A program made the position numbers and the translations under genes. A DNA stretch of 5,216 nt from contig DPVV01000574.1 in assembly GCA_003526525.1 (NCBI GenBank), positions 534-5,749 of the forward strand, written 5' to 3'. Positions 3,680 to 5,216 of the stretch are shown here, piece after piece. Positions within the stretch are counted from its first letter, which is position 1. Each line of letters opens with the position of its first letter. The notes under the pieces were generated by a model that searched no databases, was not told where the DNA came from, and was given only the letters and a program-made list of their open reading frames with translations. This DNA is from Lachnoclostridium phytofermentans. Its GTDB lineage: Bacteria > Bacillota > Clostridia > Lachnospirales > Lachnospiraceae.

Positions 3680-5216
3680 ATGGATAAAAGAAAAAGAATT
3701 ACAATCATCGGAGCTGTCGCGGTAGTGGTTGTTGTACTTGCGATTGTTGTATCTTATATCGTTGAAAAAAATACACCAAGTAAAGAAGTAAAAGCATTAT
3801 CCGAATACTATCAAGTTCCTGAAGGGGAAGCGATGGTTATCATGGATGATATCGTTTATGAGAAAAATGCAAAACTTTTAGATGGTGTTTTATATATGGA
3901 TCTCGATACCATAAAAGATAAGTTCAATAAGAGATTTTATTGGGATGCGATAGAAAATGTATTAATCTACACAACACCAACAGAAATTATTAAGGCAGAG
4001 GTAGGAACAAAAGATTATCTTGTTAATAAAAACAAAGTATCAGCAAACTATCCAGTCGTAAAGATGGTTAATACAGAGGTTTATGTAGCACTACCATTTG
4101 TTGCAGAATATTCTGATATGCGTTATATGGCTTATGAAAATCCGGATTTAGTTGTAATTCAGTGTAAATGGGGAGATTACTTGTTTGCCGATGTGGAGAA
4201 TGCAACACAGGTAAGAACAGGAGCAACCATAAAAAGTCCCATTTTAAAAGAACTTAATAAAGGTGATCGTGTTTTATTAATCAATAATGGTGGAAATCAA
4301 GCAAATGGATTTTTAACCGTTATGACAGAAGAAGGAATCAGAGGATACGTCCGTAAAAAGAACCTTTCAAATTCTTACTATGATAAGGTTACTAGTACCT
4401 TTGAAGCTCCTGTATATTCAAGCATTGCAAAAGATTATAAAATTAATTTAACCTGGCATCAGGTTACCAATCAAGAAGCTAATAAAAAGTTAGGAGAGGT
4501 AATAGATTCTACGAAGGGTGTTACGACGATATCACCAACTTGGTATCGTATTAACTCTAAAGAAGGAACATTAGCCTCTTTGGCAAGTGAAAGCTATATA
4601 GAAAAAGCTCATGGTATGGGAATTGAAGTATGGGCGCTAGTGGATAATTTTGATCCTAATGTTGATACCTATGAGGTATTATCAAAAACTTCAAGTAGAG
4701 AGCGTTTGATTAATGAATTGATAGCAGAAGCTATAAAATATAACCTCGATGGTATTAATATTGATTTTGAGAATTTATCAGTGGAAACAGGTCCACATTA
4801 TATTCAATTCTTACGTGAGCTCTCTGTGAAGTGCCGAAGCAATCAGATTGTATTATCATCTGATACTTATGTTCCAGCATCTTACTCTAAGTTCTATGAC
4901 AGACAAGAACAGGGGGCTGTACTTGATTATGTTATAATTATGGCATATGATGAGCACCATAGTAAATCAGAAGAAGCTGGTTCTGTTGCGTCCATCGGTT
5001 TTCTACAAAAAGCAATTGATGATACGTTACTTCAAGTGCCAAAGGAAAAGCTTATTATGGGAATACCATTTTATTCAAGACTGTGGAAGGAATATACGGA
5101 GCTTGGTAATCCAGCACTTGCTTCTGAGGCAGTTAGTATGACGAGTGCTGAAAAAACGTTAGAAGCGAACAAAGCAACAAAGAGCTGGGTCTTCACGACA
5201 GGAGATCGGAAGAGCG
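3680..5216 (+). CDS. membrane-anchored SH3 / glycoside hydrolase family 18 protein, 3' end missing
   Basis: The frame is open to the end of the window with 512 codons. Residues 1-6 are basic and about 8-28 form one hydrophobic segment, a signal anchor that places the rest outside the membrane. Residues about 40-165 resemble the stalk (copper amine oxidase N-terminal-like) domain of clostridial wall proteins. Residues about 168-232 form an SH3-type domain ending GYVRKKNL. From about 278 a GH18 domain follows: DGINIDFE (357-364) carries the DxxDxDxE active site with E364 as acid, and MAYDE (421-425) is the conserved substrate-binding strand. The family includes spore and wall hydrolases such as YaaH/SleL that cleave N-acetylglucosamine linkages. 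The asparagine N360 within the motif is usual in that subgroup. The end of the GH18 domain is missing, and the final residues come from adapter sequence. ATG 3680 is chosen for the N-terminus; ATG 3668 and 3629 are in frame, and GAAAGG lies 13 bases before 3680, so the start is uncertain. Confidence 0.85.
   Translation, partial: MDKRKRITIIGAVAVVVVVLAIVVSYIVEKNTPSKEVKALSEYYQVPEGEAMVIMDDIVYEKNAKLLDGVLYMDLDTIKDKFNKRFYWDAIENVLIYTTPTEIIKAEVGTKDYLVNKNKVSANYPVVKMVNTEVYVALPFVAEYSDMRYMAYENPDLVVIQCKWGDYLFADVENATQVRTGATIKSPILKELNKGDRVLLINNGGNQANGFLTVMTEEGIRGYVRKKNLSNSYYDKVTSTFEAPVYSSIAKDYKINLTWHQVTNQEANKKLGEVIDSTKGVTTISPTWYRINSKEGTLASLASESYIEKAHGMGIEVWALVDNFDPNVDTYEVLSKTSSRERLINELIAEAIKYNLDGINIDFENLSVETGPHYIQFLRELSVKCRSNQIVLSSDTYVPASYSKFYDRQEQGAVLDYVIIMAYDEHHSKSEEAGSVASIGFLQKAIDDTLLQVPKEKLIMGIPFYSRLWKEYTELGNPALASEAVSMTSAEKTLEANKATKSWVFTTGDRKS
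5203..5216 (+). other. Illumina TruSeq adapter remnant at the contig end
   Basis: AGATCGGAAGAGCG is identical to the first 14 bases of the TruSeq adapter read in the second-read direction. It is the very last sequence of the window, where adapter read-through would end a contig. The hydrolase frame continues into it only by chance. Genomic sequence therefore probably ends near 5202. Confidence 0.85.

Noticed and set aside
3481..3708. 75-codon hydrophobic minus-strand frame antisense to the hydrolase leader
   Set aside because: It has no ribosome binding site at its ATG and lies opposite the hydrolase promoter and leader hairpins.
4947..5141. 64-codon plus-strand frame in the GH18 region
   Set aside because: It is an out-of-frame shadow of the hydrolase gene.

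Overview
The window looks like a contig-end fragment from an AT-rich, low-GC Gram-positive bacterium. Clostridia, probably a Lachnospiraceae relative, fits best. The reasons are the low-GC codon use, a MecA-type ClpC adaptor of the clostridial form, AGGAG-type ribosome binding sites, consensus sigma-A promoters, and a membrane-anchored SH3/GH18 cell-wall hydrolase. The genus call is inference; there is no rRNA or other marker gene.

Layout. (1) 1-331, minus strand: the first 110 codons of a MecA-like adaptor, cut by the window edge in its acidic linker. (2) 332-748: a divergent control region. It has a strong minus-strand promoter for mecA (-35 at 460-465, -10 at 437-442) and a plus-strand promoter for the kinase (546-551 and 569-574). 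It also holds three copies of the palindrome TGTACA, two of them inside a perfect 11-bp inverted repeat whose left arm covers the mecA -10 and start point. (3) 749-2074: a cytosolic Ser/Thr protein kinase with an atypical glycine loop, fused to a degenerate ParA/MinD-like domain. (4) 2075-2257: a linker of three 19-bp tandem units followed by a polypurine imperfect duplication. (5) 2258-2860: a stand-alone ParA/MinD-like protein with the same altered nucleotide-loop signature (GxTH in place of GKT) as the kinase C-terminus. (6) 2861-3679: about 800 bases without a convincing gene but with many inverted repeats, a long interrupted hairpin ending in a T-run, a 16-codon micro-ORF, broken coding-like stretches, a good extended -10 promoter and a leader with three consecutive hairpins. 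(7) 3680-5216: a membrane-anchored protein with a stalk-like domain, an SH3-type domain and a glycoside hydrolase family 18 domain, cut by the end.

The kinase and the ParA-like gene are co-directional and share a homologous domain, so they most likely work together. A kinase physically coupled to a deviant ParA-like protein, plus a free partner of the same fold, suggests a signalling or localisation module. TadZ-like polar placement factors of pilus systems are one possible parallel, but no pilus gene is present here. The mecA and hydrolase genes flank the module and need not belong to it.

The last 14 bases (5203-5216) match the start of an Illumina TruSeq adapter exactly. They are probably not genomic, so the final residues of the hydrolase should not be trusted.
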